Of a stretch of 62,000 nucleotides of DNA, positions 24,254-37,200 are shown one piece after another. The first letter of the stretch is position 1. Each line of letters starts with the position of its first letter. Under the pieces are notes generated by a model. The model saw only the letters and a program-made list of their open reading frames with translations. It ran no database searches and was not told the origin of the DNA. Source of the stretch: Cryptomeria japonica (taxonomy: Eukaryota; Streptophyta; Pinopsida; Cupressales; Cupressaceae); NCBI RefSeq assembly GCF_030272615.1, contig NC_081408.1, positions 407,866,889 to 407,928,888 of the forward strand, given 5' to 3'. A program made the translations under genes and the position numbers.

Positions 24254-25490
24254 TGAAGATTAATCTTCTTTTTCTTTAAATATATCAAAAAATAATTTCC
24301 AAATTGATCGCATGAATCAATTGAATTATATTCTAATGACTAATACTAATTGACCACTTCTCCCTTGAAAGATACTACAAACAATATCAGGGCAATATTG
24401 AGGTGCTCTATGGGAATCTTGAAATTTTGCCTTATGAACTTTGGTAGGGATTTCAATGCATTGGTAGGAATGGGATATCCAAGCACCTAGAGAAATTGAA
24501 TGAAATACAGGACTACCAATATTCCACTTCATAATATTTCTAAGAACTCTTAATCATTTGGAATATGTGCTAGTGCATTAGGCTAAATAGGTCTTTTTTG
24601 TGGTATGATGACTATAGGTGGAACCAAAACATGAGTTCAAGTGGTGGCAAACAATCTGGCTATAGGCCTTTTTCTCATAAAATAATTTGGCATTCTAACA
24701 TATGAACTAGAGGGCCTTTTCAACTAAATATTTTTTTGGGGTCCATTAGGCATGTGAAAACTTTTGATATTCAAATTTATAATTTCATGAACCTTTGTAC
24801 CAACATTAGAAACCTTATAAATGTCAGATTTAAAAGATGACTTTTAGCATTCAAAAATGGTTCTTTGTATGATCTTCAGTAAATTTCAAATAGAGTTCAA
24901 GGGAAAGGGGAAGAGGATACAAAAAAACAAAATCCTAAGCTATCAAGCAAAATGTTGAATATGAAATTTACTTTCATCATTCAAACACTATTGTTATTGT
25001 TATCTAAATTTTGAATCATCAAAATTTGATAGGCCTATGATCGGCCTTACACATCAAATGAAAGAAAGGTATACAAAAAAAAAATCTTTATACTCCATCA
25101 TTAATCAGATTTGAATATACAAATGAAGAAATCTTTTCAGAATGCAATGTATTTCAATAATGTACAATTAAAATTACATATGAGAGAAACATTTTCATTT
25201 ACATAAATGTGTAAAGACCCACACAAGTCATGGGTATGACTAAGAATATACAATAAGTAGAATGACATATAAATGTATAAGTAGAAAAGAGAGAAAAGGG
25301 GATTTGGCATTGCCTTTCAATGACGAACTATTGATGTAATCAAGTTGCATCTTGTATCTGCATGCTCGTAGAGCTCCTAGAGTTCCTGCAAGAGGTGAAG
25401 AACAGGTCTGTTAGAGCTTAGGATCTCAGTTTATCTAACTACTCTACTCATACACATGTATATCAGACTACAAATGGAAGAAATCAGTAT
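24254..25490. other. anonymous AT-rich DNA between LINE 2 and solo LTR
   Basis: About 1.2 kb without a supported gene. One 68-codon open frame on the minus strand (24326-24532) has no motif I recognise. No LTR ends, tandem arrays or RNA genes seen. Confidence 0.5.
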
Positions 25491-25495
25491 AGAAC

Positions 25496-26595
25496 TGATA
25501 ATATGATGAAACTATAAGGATCCGGTCAACTACTGAGAGGGGGGGTGAATCAGTAGATAGAAAATAAACTAAAATTTCACAACACTCAATTCCAACTCAA
25601 AAATAACTTGCTAAACTAATCGGTTTAGTCACTGTATCCAAAACTGCAACTGCACTGTCAAACTTTACCGGTTGACCAAAAAATCAAATGATACAATGTA
25701 ATAGATCTGAAACTCAAATACCATTTAATCAAAACATTAAACCACTTCACTAATATCAGTAATAGCTCATTTCATATCATTTCTGATCTTCTAAATATAT
25801 CTAAGTGGCTTTACTAGTTATTCATATCAACCATATCAAAACACATCCACAAAATCATTCACCACTTGACACAATAATTTTTCACGTGGAAACCCAAATG
25901 GGAAAAACCATGGTGGGGTTGAATAACCACAATTATTTTGAACTCTTCTGAAGTTCACCCTGTTAGGAGTCAAGCCTTGTTAGAAGCTTATACAATAATA
26001 TCTTGTTAAGAACAGATCTAGTTAAGGACCACCCGGTTAAGGGATTGACTACAATACCTTGTTAAAGGTAACCTCAATGGAGGATTTCAAATCCAAGCTA
26101 ATGTATCACCTTGCTAGAGGATTTAAACAAGAAGCCTATTAAATCTTACCCGGTTAAGGGATTTAACTATTGTAATGGTTAGAGAACAACAGGTTCTTTG
26201 CTGATCTAGAAATAACACTTCCTTGCTCAATCAGATCCTTTTATGCTCCTATCTGCCTTCACAACATTTTGCAGACACACCTTCTGGTTCGGCAACAATC
26301 ACTCTTCCTCACTTAACCAAATTTCCCAACACACTATTGAAACAAATCATCAACCTTATAATCAAATACAATAGGTCAGTAACACAACACAAAACATACA
26401 AATCTCATAGAGATTACAAACATATTGGTTCAATCATAACCATTCAATTACATAGAAATCAACTACGCATTGTTCTAGACAACTTCAACCACTCCTGGAT
26501 CACCACACATTGGATCCTATGGCTCATCACATGTTTTTCACTTCATGCTATGCACTTGATCATTCTCAAGATAAACGGTTATCTTCACGCGCCAA
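25496..26595 (-). repeat. solo copia-type LTR, left part
   Basis: This LTR starts TGATAATATGATGAA at 25496 and ends ...ATGCCAACA at 34272, with the TSD AGAAC at 25491-25495 and 34273-34277. It is interrupted by the copia element at 26596-33961, so its own length is 1,406 bp (1,100 + 306). It aligns by eye along its whole length with the LTRs of the nested element (same start, CTGAGAGG...GTGAATCAGT motif, GTTAAGG arrays, TTCGGCAA and ATGCCAACA end) but is clearly more diverged. No PBS or PPT flanks it, so it is a solo LTR rather than an element edge. Confidence 0.88.
26591..26595. repeat. left TSD of nested copia element
   Basis: GCCAA, matching GCCAA at 33962-33966. It was created from the solo LTR sequence when the copia element inserted. 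Confidence 0.85.
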
Positions 26596-28019
26596 TAATG
26601 GTATGATGAAAGAATAAGTATTTGGTAGATTAATGAGAGGGGGGGTGAATCAGTAACTAGAAAAACTGATACAAACTCTCCAAACTCAAACTCAAACATG
26701 CAAAGTAATCTTATCAATGAAATACCACTGTCAAGATCAATACTCATAAGAATACCAGTTGACTGTTACAGCAACTTAATAGTAAACAACATTTAACTTG
26801 TAAACATCCAAATGCTTTATCATATGTCAATACTTCACTTCTCAATGCATCCAGTTATCATGCCTTATTAGAAATAGTTAATCAAATCAATCATAAGATC
26901 ATAACCACAAAAACAATCACCACATGACACAAGTATTTATACGTGGAAAACCCAAATAGGTAAAAACCACGGTGAGATGAGACTCACAAGATAATATCTG
27001 AACTCTTTTGAAGTTCGCCATGTTAGGAGCCAAGCATGTTAAAGCTTTTACAAAAGTCTTGTTAAGAATTAATCCTGTTAGGAATCACCTGATTAAGGAA
27101 TTAACTACAAATGCCTTGTTAGAAGCAAATACCCTATAAGGAGTAACCTCAGTAGAGGATTTGAAAATCCAATCTAATGGACCACCTTGTTAGAGGATTT
27201 AATAAGTAACCAAGCTTGTTAGAGCTTACGGTTAGGGGATTTCAATTTTGTTGTAATTGTTAGGAAACAACAAGAGTTTCTTGATCTATCTGAATAGCAC
27301 TACATTTGCTTGATCAGATCCAATTAAGCTTCTATTTGCCTTTACTCAAACTGCAAACTCGTTCTCCGGTTCGGCAATCACACACTCAACTAATTTCTGC
27401 CAACTCTTACCAAAACTAAACAAAACAACTTCATTGACCTTAAATACAAATCAATTAGGTCGGTAACACAACAAAAATCTAATCCTCTCATCAAGATTAC
27501 AAACAGGTCGGTACAAGCATGATCGTTGGATTTTATGGCAATCTCTACACATCAATCAAGAAAACCTCAACCTCCTTGATTACCGCTTCATCAAGCTCAG
27601 TAACTCATCATGCGTTTTGCATTAGATGTAATACATTTTGTTCATTCCATAGACAGACAAATGCACCAAAACATTTTGAACTTGTCTTCATACAATGACC
27701 TTACGTGTCACCATCATTACCGCTCAACCAACATAACCAATTCAATAACCTTCATCAGTTAGGGTTTAACAAAAACAACTGGTGAGGTTTATCGATTACA
27801 TAACATAGAAAGGGTTTAACCTTTTACTCTGATTACCAATTCAATTCACAAACTTACATACCGGTTTACAATAACCTTCACAAAGCTCTTCCTACTGGTT
27901 ACAAGACAATATCAACAATAACAACAATATCAGCAACATCATTAATATCATTACTAGTTCAATTGATATCAATGACAACATAACATATCATTAATGCAAT
28001 CTTCATTCAAATGCCAACA
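26596..28019 (-). repeat. copia 3' LTR (1,424 bp)
   Basis: The plus strand runs TAATGGTATGATGAA to AAATGCCAACA. The terminal CA of the element sense strand has become TA here (TAATGG against TGATGG in the other LTR). It is flanked outside by GCCAA and inside by the polypurine tract. It contains a block of GTTAAGG/GTTAGAG-like repeats at about 27010-27240. Confidence 0.9.
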
Positions 28020-28033
28020 ATATCCCCCTTTGG
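28020..28033 (-). other. copia polypurine tract
   Basis: On the minus strand it reads CCAAAGGGGGATAT immediately before the LTR start TGTTGGCATT. It primes plus-strand synthesis in intact relatives. An 8-bp inverted repeat AATGCCAA (28010-28017) and TTGGCATT (28030-28037) brackets the junction. Confidence 0.8.
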
Positions 28034-28352
28034 CATTGATGGCAATACAAAATATCAACACCATTGCTTTGTTGTTGTGATTGTGAATAGGAATCTTGGT
28101 TTACATTACCAAGTATTCACATGCTCTCTCTGTCTTCAGTTTGTCATTGGTTTTCCTTCCCATAATCACATAATTCTTCTCCCCCTTTGACAGCGATGCC
28201 AAATTGAAATTAAAACATGTAATGTTAAATTTACATTGTGCATCAACAACATACTGCAACTTGATGCTCCCCCTGTGGAATACATCCACTTCTACATCAA
28301 CCCTTGTAAAATTTTGCAAGTGTTTTAGGGACTGATGTAGTCAACATCATGT
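28034..28352 (-). other. copia 3' untranslated region
   Basis: About 320 bases between the end of the RNase H frame and the PPT. No gene is seen. Confidence 0.6.
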
Positions 28353-31300
28353 TCAACTGACTTCATGAAGAGGGACAACCCCTAACTGACTTCTAAGATA
28401 CTCAAAAGTAGTCTTCGGCAGAGGTTTGGTAAAAATATCTACAAGCTGCTCCTTGGTAGAAACATGCTCTAAGATAACATCTTTGCTCAGAACTTTTTCC
28501 CTCAAGAAATGATACTTCAATTCAATGTGCTTGGTTCGTGCATGCAAAACAGGATTCTTAGAAATATTTATGGCACTTTTGTTATCACATAAAATCTTTA
28601 TAGGTTCTGAAATCTTCATCTTAAAACTTCCAAAATGTGACTCATCCAAATAGCCTGTGTGCAATTCATATAAGTTGCAACATACTCAGCTTCAGCAGTA
28701 GATTGTGAAGTGCAACTCTGCTTTTTACTACTCCATGAAACAAGCCTTCCTCTAAGAAAAAATGCTCCACCGATTGTGCTTTTCCGGTCATCAACATTTC
28801 CTGCCCAATCAACATCTGTGTATGCCTTCAAATCAAAGTTTCTTCCATATGGATACCATAATCCATATTCAACAGTACCTTTCAGGTATCTAAAGATTCT
28901 CTTGGTTGCTATTAGGTGTGTCTCCTTAGGATTCTTCTAGAATCTAGCAACTATGCCAACCGCATGGGCTATGTCTGGTCTGGTGTGAATAGCATAGTGC
29001 AATTTGCCAATGATTAACCTGTATTCCTTCTCATCAATAGACTTACATTAATCTTCCTTGGACAACTTACAACCTGTAACCATTGGTGTCCCAATTGGTT
29101 TATAGTCACTCATGCCAAATGTCTTCAAAACCTCTTTCACATACTTAGACTGTGTAATGAAAATACCATTCTTCATTTGTTGTATTTGCAAACCTATGAA
29201 AAAAATTATTTCCCCTACTAAAGACATTTCAAACTCATTTTTCATTTCATCTCCAAAACTATTGCTCATGACATCATTACCTCCAAATATAATATCATCA
29301 ACAAATACTTCACTGACTAGTATTTCATCTCCTTCAAACTTAAGATATATGTTACTATCATCACTGGTTCTCAGAAAGCCTATCTTCATTAGATGTGTAT
29401 GAAGCCTTTCATACCATGCTCTGGGTGCTTGCTTTAATCCCTATAAAGCCTTATGCAATATGCATACCATGTCTTTCTCATCTATCAAAGCATAACCATC
29501 TGGTTGCTCTATGTATACCTCTTCTTCCAATATCCCATTCAAAAATGTAGACTTAACATCCATTTGATATACCTTGAATTTTTTATGGGTTGCAAATGCA
29601 AATAAAGTTCTAACACCTTCTAGTCTTGCTACTGGTACAAAAGTTTCTCCATAATCTTCTCCTTCTTCTTGTGCATAACCCTTACAGACTAATCTTTCCT
29701 TGTTGTGAACTACAACACCATCTTCATTCAATTTGTTCCTATATACCCATTTAGTACCTATAACATTCTTATTTGTCGGTCGAGGTACTAGGGTCCAAGT
29801 TTTGTTCTTCTCAATTTGATCCAGTTCCTCCTCCATAGCTTTAACCCAATGATCATCACCAAATGACTCCTTAGCAGTTCTTGGTTCAGTGGTGGAGATC
29901 ATGCAATAATTCTCTCTGATTATTCTTCTGGTTAGTACTCTAGCATCCTTATCTCAAATAATTTTCTCAGGATTATGATTCAGTCTCACATATCTAGGAA
30001 TAACATGACCATTATCTTCAGGTTCATCTTCTTCATTGTCATCGTCTTCTTCTGAATTTATATGTTCTAGTTGAACTGGTGCATCATAATTTTCTTTGTC
30101 AGTTTCAGATTTCACAGTTTTTGGTTCCAAAAACAAAATGCAAGGATCTGCATCCTTTTTCTTTAAGCTGGTTCCTTCTGAGACTTCAAGAAATTCATCC
30201 ACTCGAACATCAGCACTCTCAACAATTCTTTGTGTCCGGTTGTTAAAAGATTTGTAGGCCTTACTCTTAGTGGAATAGCCAAGAAATATGCCTTCATCAC
30301 TCTTAGCCTCAAATTTTATAATGTAATCACCTCTATTAATAAAACATTTACTTCCAAATATCTTAAAATAACTAATATCAGGTGATCTTCCATACCAATA
30401 TTCATAAGGAGTATTTTCCTTACCTCTCTTTACCAAAACCCAGTTCATTGTGTAGACAGTTGTGCTGACAGCTCCTCTCCAAAAGGTTTTCGCTACACCT
30501 CCTTGTATCAACATTGTCCTAGCAGCTTCAACAACTGACTGGTTGTTCCTTTCTGTGATACCATTTTGTTGTGGTATCCTTGATGCAGAAAGTTGTCATT
30601 TGATACCATTCTCTTCATAGTACCTAGTGAATTCCTCAGAAGTAAATTCACCACCCTGATCTGTCCTTAGACATTTTATCTTCTTACCGCTCTCTTTCTC
30701 AACTAAGGCCCTGAATTCCTTGAACTTACCAAAAGCTTCAGTCTTATCCTTCAAGAATGTGACCCACATCATCCTTGAGCAATCATCAGTGAGAATCATA
30801 AAATATTTGTCACCTTGAATTCTTTTTATTCTTATTGGTCCACAAAGATTTGTATGCACCAAATCTAACAAGTGCTCTGCTGAGAAGGATTTGCTTTTGA
30901 AATTTGAAGAAGTCATCTTTCCTAACTGACATTCTTTGCAAAGAGCATTAACCGGTTTGTCTAACTGAGGAAAACCTCTCATTGTATTGGATTTACTAAC
31001 TTTAACAATGTTATCAAAGTTTATATGAAAAAATCTCCTATGCCAAAGCTAGCTATCATCTATTTTTGCAATAAAATAGTTGCTAACTTTAGAATTGAGA
31101 TGAAACATGTTACCTTTAGTTTGTTTCCCGGTTGCAATCAATTCACCTTTGTTGTCAAATACTTTGCACATACCATTTTTAAACTCCAGTGGGTATCCTT
31201 TGTCATTAAGTTGTGCCACACTCAAAAGATTGTGCTTGGGTCCTTCAACCTAGTACACATCATATGCACTACTCTTCCCATTAAGAGAAATAACTCCTTT

Positions 31301-32464
31301 ACCTTTAACCATGCAGAGTGATTCATTGCCAAATCTAACAACACTGCCATCAAATTCTTTCAAGGAAAGAAATTCGCTCTGATCACCAGTCATATGATGT
31401 GAACAACCACTATCAATTATCCAAACATCAGAGTTATCCATCCTGGATACTAATGCCTTCTGGTCTGATATCTCTTCCTTAATAGCTACAAACACAATAT
31501 CTTCACTAGCATCATCATCAGATTCTTCATTAGTGATACCACTATCAATAGCAATAAGACAATCTATTTTTCCTTTACCCTTATACTTTTTGAATTTATC
31601 TCTCTTGTGTTCATTTTCACCATTACGACAATTAGCCACTATGTGACTAATCTTGTTGCATGCAAAACATTTTAAAGGTAATTTACCTTTGTATTTATCA
31701 GTGCCTCTAGGAAACTGCTTTGCCAATAATGCTTTGAGCTCCACTAAACTGTCTTCATCATCAGCATCTCTGTTGGGTCTAGATTCATAACCATGACTAG
31801 TATCTCTACTTTTTCTCACAGATGGGTTAGTAACAGAAGCTCTAAATGCAGACTCAGATTTTTGTACACTACCATCATAACTGTTTAATTCAAAAGTAGT
31901 AAGCTTGCCAATGATGGAGTCAAGAGTTACCTTAGTTTTTTCAATGGACTTCAGCTCCTGAATAGCTGCAACTCGGATAGCATAGACTGATAGTAGGGTT
32001 CTCAGTACCTTACTGATTACTGTGGCATCTTCCACTTTCCCTCCTGCACTCTTAATTTCACCGACTATCTCTTTTATCCTTTGATCATACTGCTGGATAT
32101 TCTCACCTTCAGACATCCTCATGTCATCAAACTTTCCTCTTAGACTCTCTTCCTTAGCAATCTTAACATGTTCATCACCACTATAAATCTCTTCAAGTTT
32201 TTTCCATACTTCATATGCAGTTTCAAGACCATGAACATCTACATATTCAGTATCAGACAAGGAACTAATAATAGCCTCCAATGCTTGATGATTTTCTTGT
32301 TGTTCTTTCTTCTGATCATCAGTCAGAATTCCAGTAGGTGCAATATACTTAGTATCTATATGATCCCAATACTGATTCCCCAAACTCTTGATGTAAATTT
32401 TCATTTTGTCGCTCCATATCCTATAGTTTTCTCTGTTGAACTTTGGACCTTCCTTCTTCATCAT
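28353..32464 (-). pseudogene. copia gag-pol polyprotein (gag, PR, IN, RT, RNase H)
   Basis: The start is MMKKEGPKFNRENYRIW (32464), 57 bases after the PBS. Gag (UBN2-like) ends with a CCHC knuckle CFACNKISHIVANC (about 31640-31680). The protease has WIIDSGCSHHMTG (about 31380-31420). Integrase: the zinc region is LWHRRFFHIN, with the core at HTNLCGPI (first catalytic Asp now Asn), CLRTDQGGEF and NGITERN. RT: WTLVPRPTNKNVIGTKWVYR, YQMDVKSTFLNG and EVFVDDIIFGG (about 29280). RNase H: YTDVDWAGNVDDRKSTIGG, STAEAEYVA and the final DIFTKPLPK near 28425. From 32464 to about 28620 it stays in one frame, broken only by about seven stops (31250, 31050, 30597, 29952, 29439, 29046 and 28936, approximate). 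One frameshift follows near 28630. About 1,370 codons, the usual size for a copia polyprotein. Confidence 0.92.
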
Positions 32465-32520
32465 GATCTAGCATATCTTTTCCTCAAGTTGTTAGTCTTA
32501 GACCTTAGAGGACCTAAGAC

Positions 32521-32532
32521 GCTCTGATACCA
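32521..32532 (-). other. copia primer-binding site
   Basis: On the minus strand this is TGGTATCAGAGC, complementary to the 3' end of initiator methionine tRNA, two bases inside the 5' LTR. This is the standard PBS of plant copia elements. Confidence 0.9.
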
Positions 32533-32534
32533 AT

Positions 32535-33961
32535 TGATGGTATGATGAAAGAATAAGTATCTGGTAGATTACTGAGAGGGGGGTGAATTAGTAACTAGAA
32601 AAACTGATACAAACTCTCCAAACTCAAACTCAAACATGCAAAGTAATCTTATCAATGAAATACCACTGTTAAGATCAATACTCATAAGAATATCGGTTGA
32701 TTGTTACAGCAACTTAACAGTAAACAACATTTAACTTGTAAACATCCCAATGCTTTATCATATGTCAATACTTCACTTCTCAATGCATTTGTTTGTCATG
32801 CCTTATCAGAAATAGCTAATCAAATCAATCATAAGATCATAACCACAAAAACATTCACCATATGACACAAGTATTTATACATGGAAAACCCAAATAGGTA
32901 AAAACAACGATGAGATGAGACTCGCAAGATAATATCTAAACTCTTCTGAAGTTCGCCCTGTTAGGAGCCAAGCCTGTTAAAGCTTTTACAAAAGTCATGT
33001 TAAGAACTGATCCTATTAGGAATCACTTGGTTAAGGGATTGACTACAAATGCCTTGTTAGAAGCAAATACCCTATAAGGAGTAACCTCAGTAGAGGATTT
33101 GAAAATCCAATCTAATGGACAACCTTGTTAGAGGATTTAATAAGTAACCAAGCTTGTTAGAGCTTACCCAGTTAGGGGATTTTAATTTTGCTATAATTAT
33201 TAGAAAATAATAGGATTTTCTTGATCTGTCTGAATAGCACTACATTTCCTTGATCAGATCTAATAAAACTTCTATCTGCCTTTACTCAAACTGCAGACTC
33301 ATTCTCTGGTTCGGCAATCACACACTCAACTGATTTTTGCCAAATCTTGCCAACACTAAACAAAACAACTTCATTGACCTTAAATACAAATCAATTAGGT
33401 CGGTAACACAACAAAAATATAATCCTCTCATTGAGATTACAAACAAGTCAATACAAGCATGACCATTGGATTTTATAGCAATCTCTACACATCAATCAAG
33501 AAAACCTCAACTGCTCCTTGATTACCGCTTCATTGAGCTCAGTGACTCATCACACATTTTGCATTAGATGCAATACATTTTGTTAATTCCCTAGATAGAC
33601 AAATGCGCCAAAACATTTATAACTTATCTTCATACAATGACCTTACGTGTCACCATCATTATCACTCAACCAACATAACCAATTCAACAACCATAATCGG
33701 TTAGGGTTTAACAAAAACAACTGGTGGGGTTTACCGGTTACATAACATAGAAAGGGTTTAACCTTTTACTTTGATTGTCGATTTCACTCACAAAATTACA
33801 TACCAGTTTACAATAACCTTCACAAAGCTCTTCCTACCGGTTACAAGACAATATCAATAATAACAACAATATCAGCAACATCATTAATATCATTATTGGT
33901 TCAATTGACATCAATGACAACATAACATATCATTAATGCAATCTTCATGCAAATGCCAACA
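32535..33961 (-). repeat. copia 5' LTR (1,427 bp)
   Basis: The plus strand runs TGATGGTATGATGAA to AAATGCCAACA, so the element-sense LTR is TGTTGG...CCATCA. It matches the LTR at 26596-28019 almost throughout. PBS on the inside and TSD GCCAA on the outside fix its limits. As the 5' LTR it should carry the element promoter; I could not point to a certain TATA box. Confidence 0.92.
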
Positions 33962-33966
33962 GCCAA
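33962..33966. repeat. right TSD of nested copia element
   Basis: GCCAA, the partner of 26591-26595, directly after the LTR end CCAACA. Confidence 0.85.
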
Positions 33967-34272
33967 ATCCACTTTGAAACTCATCATGTGCATCATGCTT
34001 ACATGGCATCTTCATCTCTGATCATCATTCAGTCATAGATCATCACAACCGATTCTCCAAGCTCCATCATTTAGAGTTATGCTTATCAACTGGTTACGGT
34101 TACCGCTTGATCTCTGCTTCAATAATAATACCAATATTGGCTACCTTCATTGCTTTACTACCGGTTTCTTTAGTGCATCATTACCGGTTGCAATACATCA
34201 TCATTACCTGTTACTATTGACATCAATGACAACACTATATTTCGTCAATGCAATCTTCATGCAATGCCAACA
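33967..34272 (-). repeat. solo copia-type LTR, right part
   Basis: Continuation of the solo LTR after the nested element, from ATCCACTTTGAAACTC to the terminal ATGCCAACA. It is followed by AGAAC (34273-34277), identical to 25491-25495. It contains several ACCGGTT-type motifs, as do the matching parts of the nested LTRs. Confidence 0.88.
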
Positions 34273-37200
34273 AGAACAAGAAGTGAATCAAAGATCAGAA
34301 GTGCCCAATCATCATAAGCTTCATGAGCTTCTTGTTTTTCTAACTTGTTTGTTCACTATGTAGGTATAAGATAGATTTCCATCTCATAAGTATAAATTAT
34401 GTGGGTTAAAATGGGATCCCACAAGGGTTGAGCTCAACATACTAATCATCACTCACAGGGTGACACTAATCAGCCATCAAACATGAGACACACTTATATC
34501 CACGGTCCCATATACTGGCATTCAATGATAGTTTGAATTGCCATCCAATGTCAACACATACAACAATGAATAAAATTGTGTCCCACGATAGACAGGTGAC
34601 CAAAGTCATCATATGAGTAAATGCAAGTATAATGACTCGGAGTTAACATAAAAGAATAGTGATCAGCTACAAAGTATATGCACAGTTAATATAGCTATCC
34701 GTAACCTGAAAGCATATCAAAGCAGATAATAATAGAAGATTAATCCAAGATAATTATAATCAGATATAAAGGAGGTGTTTTAATAGATAGCATAGATATC
34801 ACAACCTCCTGAAAGCTATCTTGTGGAAAGATGCAAGAACGGTCTTAAGACAATTCAGGGACAACAATATCTCCTACAACAACCCTCAAGGCCATTAGAA
34901 CTCATATACAAAACAGAGTAGTCATGTTCATGAACACTTTGAGCCAACTTAAGCAATGACAATAAACACAATGATAGGTAGTGACAGAGGAATGCCTTCA
35001 AAGGGAAAGTCTCGTAACTATTTCTTGGAGTTAGAAGATACTATGACAAATCATTAGTAGCAGTAAAGCCACAAGGTTGAAAACACAGTCTTCATAGGGT
35101 AGTCCCAGCCAAGGAAGATACTATCTTAATAAGTAATCACAAAGCAATGTGAGTTGTCCTCAGCACCTCAGGGAAAAGTACAAACCATAGGAACACTATG
35201 AAGAACTATAAGAAATCAGCCCAGCTACAAACTAAAACACAAGGTAGTTACAGCCAAATACAAGGATGTTCCTAAAAGCAATTACAGAGTCTATCAAAGA
35301 TGGTAAAATTCTTCATAAGATAGTAGCAGTTCACAAAATAAAGAGTAGCATAAGGGCAGACATATTTAGGAAAGCTTGCAGTCAAAGGTTATGATTGGGA
35401 AAAGATAGTCAAAGTTTTGCAAGGAGATCTGAGTTTGAAGATGGAGATCGTAGTCACAAAAAGTATTAACACAGTTGATAGCCAGCATCTTCTAGGCTTG
35501 TGATAGAGAATAATAGCATCACACACAGCCATAAAATCCTATAACATCCACCATATTGGATCAGACATTTGAATCCATACATAATATTGACAGTGATTGT
35601 AGTCATGGATAGAGATTATAGAATTTGATGAAGGGATCACTGCCAAATAATGCAATATTGCAGTCATTCATCACAAGTTAGACCAAAGGGTAAAGACCAT
35701 GCCAAAGATGCAGTTCATAAGCACAAATCACACCTACTATGAGAGCATAAACACACAAAGGGAAAAATAGTATAGATCAGATAAGAGCCACCATTAGAAA
35801 GAAACAGAGACCACTGCCTTTGTCACAAAGATAGATGGACAGTCTACTAGATGCCCTTCCACTATCATGTACAGAGATCTCAGAGTGTAAATGCAGCCCT
35901 CAAATATAGAAGTGCAGTGAATAAGGTTTCAAAAGATGTAAAATCAGTCCTTGGAAGTTAATAAACATCTATACTATCCTTGATGATAAGCACATTACGC
36001 ACAATATAAATGATGCAAGTGTGTAGTCCATAGCCAAAAAGACCAAAAGGGATAGAGAAACTCAGAATAGCAGTCAAAAAGCTGGTAATGGCACATAATG
36101 GCAGCAAGAGTAAGACAGTTCTAATATCATAATCATAGCATTGCACATAACAAATCAAGAGGTTCTTTGACAAAGGTCTAGACACGGTCATAGGAGCAGC
36201 CCAAATACATGAAAGTGCAGTCCATACTAAGACATTATCAGCCAATAAGGGATGAATGTACAGTCCAAGAGCAGAAAATGATAATGTTTCTTTTGACATA
36301 ACAACAGATTGAGATATGAAATGCAGTCATCTAGCATATCAAGGACAATCTTAGGAAGTGTTTCGTACAAATAAATAACATAGATTTTTTGAACTGTGAA
36401 TGAGGATTCAAGATAGTAGTCTCAGAATTTAAAATATGCTACAGTGTTAAGTAATTTTACAAGTAATACAAGGAACCATTGAATGCCCTCCAAAATGCCA
36501 TTCATGTGTTACAAGGTGCCAAGATCATTAGATGTTGCAGAGATCCAGTATACAAAAAAGAAGAGTTTGCAGTCATATGAAGGCATTGTCAAAGCATGAT
36601 CAAGACAGCCCTCAAGGCCAAGGGAAAAAGAAAAAGAACAGTCCCTTCAAGGACAGTCACCATCATATATGGGATCACTATTATGGCCCTCATTCCAGTT
36701 AAAGAGCACCGGGAAAATAACAGAAAACCAATCACTGCTTTAACGGTTCAACATAGTGATACAATGATAAAGACGTTGTATAATAAGATATATATGTGAT
36801 GGCTTCTATAAAGCTTATTGACATTTGTCTGACAATGATGAATAAAAGAGCAGACTTAGTGCACTAGGGCGGGCCTAAATATCAAATTGTGGCAGCCATA
36901 TATGCATGAACTGTAAGCAGAGAAGGGTATATACAGACCCACAAAGAAGCAATGAAGATCAAACAATACAAAAGCGCACTAAAGAGGATCCATGAAAGTT
37001 CAAACAGGGTATGGAAGACAAGCATCAAAGAATGCATATACAGCCAGAGCAATCATCAAATCCTAGATGGCAAAAATATGTAAAAGATGCAATTACAGGC
37101 ATTCATGATGATAATAATTAGATATATGTTTACAATGATTCGAGTTACATAAAAATAAATATCAATGAGCATTCGAAGCATTCATACACAGAGATTTGTT

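Larger units (their letters stand above)
26596..33961 (-). mobile_element. complete Ty1/copia retrotransposon, minus strand
   Basis: A 7,366-bp element with every structural part: 3' LTR (26596-28019), PPT (28020-28033), gag-pol (28353-32464), PBS (32521-32532), 5' LTR (32535-33961) and a 5-bp TSD GCCAA. The pol order protease, integrase, RT, RNase H defines Ty1/copia. The two LTRs differ by about 10 changes in their first 195 aligned bases (my count by eye), mostly C/T, so the insertion is not very recent. Stops and one frameshift disable gag-pol. It sits inside a related solo LTR in the same orientation. Confidence 0.93.

Noticed and set aside
32521-32532. tRNA gene suggested by TGGTATCAGAGC
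   Set aside because: This is a primer-binding site. No cloverleaf surrounds it.
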